From the NCBI GenBank assembly GCA_905221605.1, contig CAJNDS010001402.1, positions 226,501 through 290,500 of the forward strand: 64,000 bases of DNA, written 5' to 3'. Position 1 is the first letter of the stretch. Each line of letters begins with the position of its first letter. Below, piece by piece: positions 55,797 through 64,000 of this stretch. The stretch comes from Symbiodinium natans (Eukaryota > Sar > Dinophyceae > Suessiales > Symbiodiniaceae). The notes under the pieces are model-generated. The model was not told where the DNA came from, did no database searches, and worked only from the letters and a program-made list of their open reading frames with translations. The position numbers were made by a program, and so were the translations under genes.

Positions 55797-56914
55797 TTCT
55801 AAAATGTAAGAGACATTCAGAAGCGCTTCAAGAGCTCCCGCAAGCCTTGAGGTTGACCACGCCTCCACCCGGGCAGTGCGCGACCTCCACGGACACCCTC
55901 GGGGGGGGGGGGTTTAGGGGTTAAGGGCACCGCAGCAGCAAGGAAAAAAGGGCCCAGCTGCCTTATTAGCCCTAAAACTGCATACCGACCTTTTCAAAAT
56001 GGCGCTCCTCCAGGAGGATTGCTCGGAGAAGAAGTGCTGTGAGGATCTGGGTTCCAAGCGACGCAGCTGCAGTGACACTGGGGTTCCTATTTTCGTACGG
56101 AGTGTTGTTTCTGACGACCGTCCTGCATCGCTCGTGGGGTACTTTTGAGATGGAGAGCGCTTTTTTTGGAAGGCTAAGTAATAAAGCTCCTAAACCCTAA
56201 AAGCCTGACGCCTAAAGCCTTGAACCCGAAAGATCACTCGGCCCTCCTGCCAACGTGGAAGGTCCCTTTGATCCTGGTCCCCTTTTGGGGTTGTAGCACC
56301 GGGCCTCATGTGTTTATATGGAACCCCCAAAAGGGACCCCAGTTAGGAGAACTACCAACCTAATACCTAAACCGAGGTGCTTCCAGAAGAACGAGTTCTG
56401 GGCTTCCTGCAAGACGAGCTGCACGCCAGGCCCCTCTTCGGTCACTGAATTTAACCGCCCCCTTCTCTGAAGCCAGGGCTCTGCAGCTCCCTTTTGGGGT
56501 TTAGAGTTTAGGGTTTCGGGTTTAGTCCGTTTTTTATACCGAGGGACTGCTTTGTGAGTACGGCGCAGTGAGAATCTCATCTGGGGCAGGGGTCTCAGGG
56601 CTTAGCGTCTAGGGCTTGGGGGTGGTGGTGTCGCCCTTGCATTCTGATTGGCTACTGCCAAGCAGACCATCCAGCTCCATATTGTAATGCGCCCGAACCC
56701 AAAGCCTACTTCCCATGAACCTCCCTTGCATGACCCGAATGCCTGGACCCTAAACCCTCACCAGTCCGTTTTTCAATCCCCGGCCTTCAAGCACCCGAAG
56801 GCCTCTGAACCCTAGATGCCTGAGCCCCTGAACCCGAGAAACCTGAACTCTGAACCCCCTGGAGGCGTGGACCCCAATGACCCGCCTGAGTACGCCTCAC
56901 CTTGGACTTGCGAG
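47019..56914 (+). CDS. Secreted GH5 cellulase-like enzyme with C-terminal Cys-rich module, at least 17 exons
   Basis: Exon 1 (from 47019) gives a signal peptide, MWGLLVLLPLLISARPGQA. Probable linker exons follow at 48082-48123 (EHLLLQHKHGLQKA) and 48375-48434 (VPAQQKAMDARKAQKKARWW). The catalytic domain is 48580-48638 (VEEHGRLGVVGNKVVDE), 48878-48950 (LRGMSLFWSQWKPQFW), 49790-49835 (DWGITLLRCPMAVEA), 50357-50400 (GYLTDPQAEKAKIE), 51016-51058 (VVVDAAIDAGIYVI), 51247-51282 (DWHDHNANDHPE), 51468-51502 (AAKGFFKEMSQ), 51717-51816 (YGQYPNVMFEIFNEPIF), 51945-52001 (VIREHSQNLIIMGTRIWSQ), 52175-52258 (DGAAEDP, YTVHFYANTHKQ), 52475-52512 (ELREKVTKALEA), 52982-53003 (VAIFATE), 53162-53213 (WGTCDASGDGTLNLEEA), 53332-53403 (TKTWLDFFAEHNISDANWAV) and 53540 onward (EACSALLP). 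The acid/base Glu (FNEP) and nucleophile Glu (ATE-WGT) are present. A Cys-rich module follows at 56014-56057, 56377-56429 and 56865-56914. One exon between 48950 and 49790 may be missing. Confidence 0.85.
47455..47572. repeat. Interstitial telomeric repeat, CCCTAAA/CCCTAGA, in first GH5 intron
   Basis: Four CCCTAGA units are followed by about seven perfect CCCTAAA units, then decayed ones. This is the clearest telomere-type tract in the window. Confidence 0.92.
47715..47768. repeat. TA microsatellite
   Basis: Runs of TATATATA and GATATATATA in the first GH5 intron. Confidence 0.9.
48956..49032. repeat. Interstitial telomeric repeat, TTTAGGG, in a GH5 intron
   Basis: It begins within a few bases of the exon carrying the MSLFWSQW motif: GGTTTAGGGTTTAGGGTT followed by decayed units. 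Confidence 0.9.
49287..49306. repeat. C homopolymer run (about 18-20)
   Basis: A C tract in a GH5 intron; length uncertain as for any long homopolymer. Confidence 0.85.
52076..52148. repeat. Interstitial telomeric repeat, CCCTAAA, directly before a GH5 exon
   Basis: CCCTAAACCCTAAACCCTAA followed by variant units, ending about 25 bases before the exon at 52175. Confidence 0.9.
53749..53780 (+). CDS. Possible further GH5 exon
   Basis: After a GCGCAG acceptor the frame reads GAGHWEDLGS and meets a GT donor. It joins in phase to SALLP of the previous exon. Weak because it is short. Confidence 0.3.
54541..54606. repeat. Interstitial telomeric repeat, TTTAGGG
   Basis: About eight units of GGTTTAGGG or GGCTTAGGG, in the long intron region between the GH5 catalytic part and its Cys-rich module. 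Confidence 0.9.
54865..54955. repeat. G-rich tract GGGGGGGAAGG
   Basis: Runs of 5-13 G with few A and C, immediately before the inverted GACCTTGCCC array. Confidence 0.85.
54958..55318. repeat. Palindromic array of a 21-bp unit GACCTTGCCCGCTAATTTTAT
   Basis: Five to six units run on the plus strand (54958-55073), then about five run in the opposite direction (GGGCAAGGTCATAAAATTAG, about 55074-55185), then about six run forward again (55190-55315). The two junctions make long imperfect hairpins. The unit has drifted (CGCTAATTTT, CCACCGATTTT, CAAAAATTT). No coding sequence. Confidence 0.9.
55327..55400. repeat. Interstitial telomeric repeat, TTTAGGG
   Basis: GGGTTTAGGGTTTAGGGTTT followed by decayed units next to the inverted array. 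Confidence 0.88.
55694..55797. repeat. TA/TC microsatellite
   Basis: TATATATGTATATG then CTATCTATCTCTCTCTCTCT and TATATATATATATATATA. Confidence 0.92.
56014..56914 (+). CDS. Cys-rich module exons at the GH5 C-terminus
   Basis: Three exons join in phase: 56014-56057 (EDCSEKKCCEDLGS), 56377-56429 (CFQKNEFWASCKTSCTP) and 56865-56914 (GVDPNDPPEYASPWTCE). The spacing (D-C, C-C, C, W-A-x-C-x-x-x-C, P-W-x-C) matches a module I associate with dinoflagellate and other algal cell-wall enzymes. All three donors are GC. The module may bind cell-wall polysaccharide; this is inference. It might instead belong to a separate gene following the enzyme, since about 2.2 kb without a clear exon separates them. 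Confidence 0.7.
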
Positions 56915-56939
56915 GCGACCATGGCATGGGTGCTAAAAC

Positions 56940-57098
56940 GGGCAGCTAGGGGTTGTTGGGTTCAGAGGGTTCAGAGGGTTTAGAGAGGGTTTAGAGGGTT
57001 TAGAGAGGGTTTAGAGGGTTTAGAGAGGGTTCAGAGAGGGTTCAGAGAGGGTTCAGAGAGGGTTTAGAGAGGGTTTAGAGGGTTTAGAGGGTTTTGGT
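56940..57098. repeat. Tandem repeat GGGTTTAGA/GGGTTCAGAGA
   Basis: About sixteen units of 8-10 bp (GGGTTTAGAG, AGGGTTCAGAGA), clearly related to the TTTAGGG tracts but expanded as a variant. Confidence 0.9.
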
Positions 57099-57489
57099 GG
57101 TGTGTGGGGTTTCGGGCGGGATTCAGGACCCAAGGTGGATGTTGGCAATGGCCTGAGGGGAATTCTGCCGTTTTCCACCCCACCCCTTTCGGCTCCGAAT
57201 TGAGGGGTTCGCAGGGAGGAGGAGGCCCAGAGATCGTGGTTGGGGTTTCGATCAATTTGAAGGCGCTCGCCGGTTTAGGGTCACCTCTAGGGTTTCCAAG
57301 TGCGGCCGATGTGGTTGCAGTGGTTCTGACGATGGATGTTCTTCCATTGGCACCAGGTCTTTAACCCATAGGCCCGAAACCACAGACCTTAGTTCCATCC
57401 CAAACCTGACACCCCTCCAGAAACCATCGCCCCAAGCACCCAATCCTAATTACAAGCCTTCTAAATTCTTAACCCGTGGCGCCACAGGT

Positions 57490-58090
57490 ACTGGAGCGCG
57501 AGGAAGAGGACAGACCCGACACCTTGGCCCAAGCCCAACAGTGCCCAACGCTTTACGGCCGTAGAGCCCGAGAGTGCAAGCTGCAGTGTGGATCGCTCTT
57601 CAGGAACATGTGGGGTTCCTATTCCCATGCGGGGGCTCATATAAAGGGTCAGTCCACCCAAAAAGGCCTTAATTTCCAAATGATCGGGAAATCTGTGGAA
57701 TCCATTCCCTTTCTCCTGACCAGGGAGATGGAGAATGCTAGCTAGTGTGTCTGTGAACTTGCGCAGTGCTGTTTGGATTGGGGTTCGTGCAGGTGCAAGG
57801 GCCAGGGATCGCGTCTCGATGGCTCCTTTTGTGTGGGTGCACGTGTTTCGCCACCCAGCTTTGCCCAGGACGACGGTGGTGACGGTGACGATGATGATGA
57901 CGGTGCCAACGATGATGACGGTGACGACGACCACGACGATGAGGGCAACACCACCACCACCACCAATGACGAGCAGGAGGAACGTGCATTGCTGTCCTTG
58001 TCTTGCAACAATGGGGCTGCGTCAAACTCTCGTAGGCAGTCTTACCTGCAGCCAGCCATGCGAGCAATATTCCAAAATATTGCCGTACTG
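57490..58090 (+). CDS. Possible further exons, acidic or Thr-rich
   Basis: After an ACAG acceptor at 57490 a frame reads LEREEEDRPDTLAQAQQCPT. Near 57860-58000 the DNA is GACGATGATG-like and reads either acidic (DDGGDGDDDDDGANDDDGD) or Thr/Met-rich (TVTTTTTMRATPPPPPM). 58091 starts GTGAGT, a good donor. Thr-rich linkers often follow modules like the one at 56-57 kb. Frame choice is uncertain. Confidence 0.3.
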
Positions 58091-61000
58091 GTGAGTTAGA
58101 GAGGTTCCTTCCAAAGACTTCTTCACGTAGTGCAGCCGCTCCGCCGCTGTTTGCGGCATGGCTGTGAGTCATGCAGGAAATTCGGCGGAGAGTGGTGCCA
58201 CGCCCAAAGATTTCCTCCAACTCAGGGAACCCTCAAAGTGTGTACTCAGTGTACTCAAAATCCTCTTCAGAACCGCTCAAAAGCCCCACTCTGACCAGTT
58301 GGAGCATTGCGCCACATCGCCGTTTCTTCTCCTAGTGTTGTGCTTCTCGAAGACTGAAACCTCGTTGCATCCTAAAGCTCGAAGCCCTGAATCCTGGTCT
58401 CAAGCGAAAGCGCCTCGCCTCGTGTTGATGTTTGGAACGCAACTCTGCTGATGATCTGATCGCGTCGTGGTCCTGACAGCCTCTGGCAGCACCTTTTGAG
58501 TTTTGGTGCCAGCTTGAGGACTGTTTGAGTTTCTTGCCTGTCTGCAGTAAAACGCAAAGAAGCTATGAGGGGCGCTTGTCATGCCATCCCTTACCCCTGC
58601 GGAGGTCGACGTGCACGGTGCCGATCATCGGTGGAAGAAGGCCACTAGCTGAGCCGCTGCTCGGAAGAACCGGCTGCGGGGTGACAGTAGTTAAGGTTGG
58701 GTCTTGGGACCCTTTACGACTTTACGAGAACCCCTTCATGAAAGCTACGAGACGCAAGATGCGGTTAAGGGTCTTGATGGAGAAGCGTGGGCAGCAGATC
58801 CCGACGCGGATCCAGCATGATGCGTGCGTTTTCCCACGTTTTTGAAGTGCACAGTTGATCGGGGGGTCACTGAGCTATTCAGTCTCCCTAGAGCAGTTCA
58901 CTTTGTCATTTTGTGTTTGCCGATCCAAAAAGACGATGTCAACCCCAAACCTGAAACGGGAGAATGCTTCCGTGCTCATCACTGTATGACCTCCCCCGAT
59001 GAGTCCTGCACTTGTTTCGGGTTTCGAATTCAGAGGGCAATGGCCTTCGGTGCAGCAGCAGGGACGGCACGCAAGGGAATGTGAGGACCTAGGGTTACGA
59101 TCACGCATCGCCTGCAACGGGCTGTATTCGGCTGTGAGCTTCCGAGGGTGAGGGGGATTCCTTCTTTCAACCAGACCCTTGTGAGAGATTCCTGTACAGT
59201 ACAGAGCTGCAACGCCAGTTTCTGTCTGGACAAGGAGGGCATGTCTTGCAGCTGATTCTGAAAGCATCTCCAAGCTCGAAGCCCTAAACCCCCCGAACCG
59301 TCTCCAAGTGCAAACAGCCGCAACGCATTCGCCTTCTTTGCATTGGACCTGGTGTTGCGTTTGCCCATTTTGAGCTCATGCCATGCCTGAGGCTGGAAAA
59401 GGGGGGTTTCGGGTTTAGGGTGACTCAGCACTGGCATCTTTGACAGCTGTGGCCGGAACCGAACATTTCCAAGTGAATGTCGTTGTCATGGCAGCAGCGT
59501 TTCTGCCCGACTTGCGGGTTGTTGATGGGGAATCTGCCCTGTTTGGCCGGGAAAGAACCCTAGGTTTTTTAATTGCCCTACCCTAACCCTGAGCCACCCC
59601 AAAGCCTGAACCCCACGCCCGCAAACCGCAGACCCTACATGTCCCAAGGTCTCATATGGAGGAGGAAGATCACACCGCCGACCCAGTGCTGTCTGCGCAC
59701 TGTGAGGCCCAAAGAGACATGCGCCTGTCCACCAAAGGCTCTTAAGGTTTAGGGTTTAATGTTTAGGAGCTTCGGGGTCTAGGGCTTCAGGTACGGTCTA
59801 GGGATTGGGTTGTGGGTTGAACCTGGAGACCCCCTTCAATAAAAAAAGGACACGAAGAGACCTCGAGAGTGCGACAGGATCTTGCTCTTCCGGCTCATGG
59901 GCATACATGAATACATGACCCCTAGACATAGCCTGTGAAGCCGGAGGCAATGGTCGCTGTCAAGTCGGTTAAAGGGTTTAAGGGCTTTAGGGGTGTAGGG
60001 CTTTACGGGGGCCCGAAACCCTATCGGCTCGACTCCACGCCCAACTGCAAGCCCTTGTCCTCTTCCTCTCGGCTTCAGGGTTAGGGTCCCTACCATCAAC
60101 TGCACTCTCAAGCCCTTTTAGTGAGCCTCAAGCAACAGATCCTGAGGACAGCTAAACCCCTCAACTGAAGCCCTCATAGGCTGCCGGCTTGGAGCTTGCG
60201 GTACGGACCTGGCCCCTTGAAGAGTTGAGGGTTGAAGGTTTTAGGGTTTCGGGCTTAGGGTTTAGTTGGTTCGGGCTCAGGGAGGACAGGCGTTGAGGAC
60301 TCAGGGGTTGAGGCTCTCACGCAATGGTGAGGGTTGCTGGAGTTGGCAACTTTACGGGCTTCCGCTTTGACCCTTGAGGGGCTTCTCGGGTTTTGGGGGT
60401 TTGGGGGGGGTGTAGAGGAGTTGGGGCTGGCATAGCCATGCGAAGGAGCAAAGGGAGCAATGGGCAAGGGTGCTTGGGCCATAGCTCTACAGTTTAGCGC
60501 AGGGAGCTTTCGAAACCTCCCGTCGAGCTGGTGCTGTCCCCTGCTCCCAACCCTGATGGGAAAACCATCCATCAGACGCCGCCCAGGTGGCGCGGTGCAC
60601 CCGGTCGAAGAACTCAGCGGGAGGCGTGGGGCTGGGCGGAAGGTACTTGTGACCCAGGAATCCTGGATCCCCATCCTGGATGGGGATTTCGATTAGCATC
60701 CTAACCCCTGAGCCCCAAACCCTAAAGCCTTCAAGCACCCAAGATCTTTAAACAGGCGGTCTGGCCCGAGCCCAAGCTCTAAAGTAAGTAGGGGGGGTCT
60801 TGGGGTGTGATAGGTTTTTGGGGAGGTGCTGGTACTTGGATCCATCTGCAAGTTCTCTTGTTTATCGGCATCATAGGCAAATTCAGTAATTTGGCATCCC
60901 TCTTTGTGTTCTGTACCCATTATCGTACAGGCTCTTTGTCAGACTCTTTGTACACAGGTTACTCAAAAAGAGAGCAACCCATTTGTAGGGTCATAAGAAG

Positions 61001-61885
61001 AATAATCAACACTGCAACCTTAGTAGCTCGTGACCCCGCTTGACACTACTCATGGGCCTTCAAGTAGTCGCTACACCCCTGCAACACCGAAACCCTAAGC
61101 CCGAAACAGCCTAGAGCCCTAAACCCTACAATTCCTGACGGGCCAGGACGTCTGGCTCCAAAAGAATGCAGCAGGTGGCGTGCAGGTGCCTTTTTTCGCG
61201 AGGCTTAGGGTTCTGGCTTTCGGGGACTCGAGTTCGAGGCGCAGAATGAGGCAGTTGCTCCCAAACAGCCCTTTACCAGTTCATGTCTTTTCTAATTCTT
61301 GCCTCGTAATGAATTTTTGTTTGGGTTCGCAAGTAGACCCAAGGTGAGAACTCTGCATGCACTGAACCCTACTCTGCCCTGAAGCTTAAAACGCCCACGC
61401 TGAGACCCCGAAAGCCTCTGAAGCCTCCAGGCTGGTGCGCACCAGCGTTTGATGCGTTGCGGGCCTAACCCTCAGTTTTTGCTGGGAGGCACCAGGCTTC
61501 TGAGTGGGTTTAGTTTTCTTACACTTGTATTATAGTCAGGCTTGGGGTCTCGAGACTGCGCCTTGAGTTTCAAGTACCCGATTTCTTTGGTGTTGAGCGA
61601 GTGGGAATCTTTTTTGAGGGGTTCAAGGCCAAACTGAGATCAACATGGGCTTTAACGTGAGCAGATAAGGCGGAGGGCGCGGGGGACCTGGACATCTGGG
61701 CAATCTTCAACTTAAGCCCGAAGCCCTTCAGACAAACACTACCTTCTGCCGGGGGGGGGGTTTGATTTTGGTAGTTGCATGGGTATGTAAAGAGCCTCAA
61801 AACCCGGGGGTGGGTACAGTAGGTCTGCAGACTCAAAGCGCTCGCTTGGGTTTTTGACATGCCCGTACCCCTTCAGCCATCCCCA
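58091..61885. other. Stretch with weak exon candidates only
   Basis: Plus-strand pieces such as 59445-59545 (AVAGTEHFQVNVVVMAAAFL) and 59656-59740 (MEEEDHTADPVLSAHCEAQR) look protein-like. On the minus strand 60738-60560 reads IEIPIQDGDPGFLGHKYLPP. No family or reliable splice pair could be assigned. The rest has the CCCTAA/TTTAGGG-like word composition of the introns. Confidence 0.3.
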
Positions 61886-61889
61886 AACA

Positions 61890-61990
61890 TTGGGATCTTC
61901 CCCCTTATACTTACAGTCTTCAATAGGGATGATAACAGGGGGTACTAGAATCCCTACTCAGGACTGCCAGTATAATGGGGAACATCCCAA
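61890..61990. mobile_element. MITE-like inverted-repeat element, copy 2 (about 101 bp)
   Basis: Left end TTGGGATCTTCCCCCTTATA then CTTACAGTCTTC; right end GGACTGCCAGTATAATGGGG then AACATCCCAA, its inverted complement. The interior has AATAGGGATGATA and GGGGGTACTAGAATCCC. Confidence 0.78.
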
Positions 61991-62962
61991 ACTAAACACA
62001 ATGAAGCTCCGAAGTCCTCAGCTCCAGCGAAGGATTCCTGAGAACGTTCTCCGGAGCGGCGTTCAGCTGGGCCAGGAAGCTCCGAAGGGGCTCAGGGAAC
62101 ATCGCTGAAGGTTTAGGCTGAGGGGCTGCTTCCAAAAGCACATTAAAAAACCGCAGTAAAACGGCTTTGGGGCGTCGGGCGGTGTTCGATCCGAGCTTTT
62201 AGAGGGGATGTCCGAAGTCCCCCACCGAAAAGCTAGTAAAAGCGAGGGGAAGCTCCCATAAGTTCCAGAGGCCCTCGCGAAGGATGCAGGGGTTTCCAAG
62301 AACTGGCGGCAGGTGGTGGAGCCTTGGCTGGGTTTCGGGGGTTCAAGGAGCGCCCGGTTCTGACGCTTTGCGGGGAGTGCTCGGTGTTTGGAGCTCCTAG
62401 AAAAAAATCAATTCAACCTTCTGAGGCTCTTGAAAGACCGCTGCTAAGGAGGTCGAAAGGCATGCAGGTGTACCAGAAGTCGTCCACATCATTAAGTTAA
62501 GTCTTAAGTTTGCACAGTTCCTTGTCCGTATGTAGCCTGCACGGAGTACAGAAATCTTTTGCTTTGGGGGCGTGCACCCACGAGTCCCTCAACCCTCAGC
62601 CATCCTTGGGTCTTTCATGCGCCCCCACCTAAGCGGTAGACCTTGCACCATTTTTGCGAAGCCAAGGAGAATGCATCCACTTGTGACAGCACCAGGAGGC
62701 GAGATAACCCTAAGACCCCAAGCTCTAAACCCTGAAACCTAAACACAGAGGAGTTCATGCTTCAGGGTTTGAAGTCATACGCTTTGTCAGCTTCTTTTCG
62801 CAAAAAGGGCTGGTTCAGGGTTTTGGGGCGTTTTGGCCTTTGCAGGGGCCCTACTTCCGAAGCATGAAGCACTAAACCCTGGGGCGCTCCACCCCGCCTG
62901 GGAAGGCAAGGGCCTGCAGTGCAAAAGCCCTTTGAAGATGTTGAAAGATCCACCCTCAAACC

Positions 62963-63063
62963 TTGGGAGGTTCCCGCTTCTCTACTATAACAGTCCTACC
63001 TGAGGATTACAGGGGTACTATAATCCCGATTAAGGACTGTCAGTATAAGGGGAAACATCCCAA
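62963..63063. mobile_element. MITE-like inverted-repeat element, copy 3 (about 101 bp)
   Basis: Left end TTGGGAGGTTCCCGCTTCTC then TACTATAACAGTCCT (more diverged); right end AAGGACTGTCAGTATAAGGG then GAAACATCCCAA. The interior has GGATTACAGGGGTACTATAA. Confidence 0.75.
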
Positions 63064-64000
63064 CTCGAACCCCCAAAATCCCCAAAAGCGCAGGAATCCG
63101 CCGAGCACCCCGACGGTGGCCAGCCCCGTTGGCAGCCCGGGCAGCGCGCGGGGCGCCAAAGAGGCTGTGAGGAAGTTCCAGGTCAAGCTGATGCAGGCCG
63201 GGTGTTTGGTGGAGGGTTTAAAGGTTGAGGGTTTGTTGGGCGGCGTAATCAGGGTTGGGGCTCAGACCTTCCAGGTCTTAGAGCTAAATGATTAGGGTTT
63301 GTGTTTTTTTTGCGTCTTGTTTGTGGGTTCACGATTTTAGGGCTGGAGCTCAGGTTCTAATATTCATTTGGTATGTGCCGGGACAAAACCCGAGCTTGAC
63401 AACCAGAGCCTGAATGCTGCAGCTTGTGTTCTGCGCCTACACTCCGCATTTTGGTTAGGCTTTCAGGAATTAGGGTTTCAGGTTCGGGCGAAATCATAAC
63501 AAGCACCCCGAAATTCCAACCCCCCCCACCCCACCCTCCAGCGCTCAAGACAAGGCGCTCACGACCCTAAAGTTCTAAAGCCACGCCCCCGTTATGATGC
63601 CATCTGAACCTCTGAGCCCGGAACCCAACGTTTTCTAAGCTGTGAAATTTAACCCCTCAAGGAGGTGAACCAAAATTTCGACCTCCGCTTGCCGAAGTCC
63701 GCTGGCGGAGGGCTTTTGCTCTCGCCGAGGAGCCACTGAAAGAGTCATCCGAAGTCATCCGGGGCTACAAAACCCTTCGGGTTCTCTTGTGCATAGTTCT
63801 CCGAGTTGATACGTGGCATGCGGAGAGAACACTTGCAGCCTGAACACTACTGTAGGTTCCCATACATGGATATACGACGGTACTGATGCAAGCTCTATCT
63901 CTTTTATGGCATCCTGAGCAGGGCTGAGGACAGAAATGCGAATGTACACGGCGACATCCGGAAAAGCTTGATGTTTAGGGTCAGGTGAGGTTGAAAAGTT
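63064..64000. other. Right-edge stretch with one weak exon candidate
   Basis: 63095-63190 on the plus strand reads SPVGSPGSARGAKEAVRKFQ then VKLMQAG before a possible GT donor, and looks protein-like. Nothing else is supported. Confidence 0.3.

Overview
The window looks like nuclear DNA of a dinoflagellate, probably a Symbiodiniaceae-like or related species. No single marker proves this. It rests on several features that fit together: introns that begin with GC or GA as well as GT and end in AG followed by G; decayed copies of the dinoflagellate spliced leader in front of intronless genes; scattered TTTAGGG (plant/dinoflagellate-type) telomeric repeats inside introns; CCCH zinc fingers of a style I associate with dinoflagellates; and large low-complexity tracts. 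There is no bacterial-type operon, ribosome binding site or CRISPR array.

Layout. From 1 to about 21.3 kb nearly all genes lie on the minus strand. They are a SulP/SLC26-like anion transporter (1-1606, running off the left edge), a protein joining a Hint-like region to a CCCH zinc finger (3086-3895), an alanine-rich membrane protein (5202-7088), one or more genes made of many tiny exons (about 9.1-16.2 kb), a ubiquitin-like plus WD40 protein (about 17.0-19.0 kb) and a multi-pass membrane protein (19525-21267). From about 37.7 kb to at least 57 kb the convincing genes lie on the plus strand. They are a CCCH protein (37749-38066), a Lin-12/Notch-repeat (LNR) surface protein in several exons (about 39.0-41.26 kb), an unidentified multi-exon gene (about 42.5-46 kb) and a secreted glycoside hydrolase family 5 (GH5) cellulase-like enzyme spread over about 10 kb (47019-56914). 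The two blocks point away from each other.

Between them, 21.3-37.7 kb holds no intact gene. It contains a decayed polymerase-like relic, a 0.9-kb ATT-type block, a CTTCGAAGG minisatellite, an about 82-bp satellite present in opposite orientations near 25-26 kb and 35.2-35.7 kb, shuffled direct and inverted segmental duplications (26.3-32.1 kb), a copia-like gag relic with about 66 CAA/TTG codons, and TTAGGG-rich palindromic repeats. From about 57 to 64 kb I find only weak exon candidates and two copies of a short inverted-repeat element whose third copy is at 42.13 kb.

The strongest results are the exon-by-exon recovery of the GH5 gene, with both catalytic glutamates and a C-terminal cysteine-rich module; its mostly GC/GA splice donors and its introns carrying telomeric repeats; the LNR gene, in which two repeats are split at the same point by introns with GC and GA donors; relict spliced leaders in front of intronless genes; and a new three-copy MITE-like family. 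Splice sites were placed by eye from reading frame and protein similarity and are not confirmed by transcripts.
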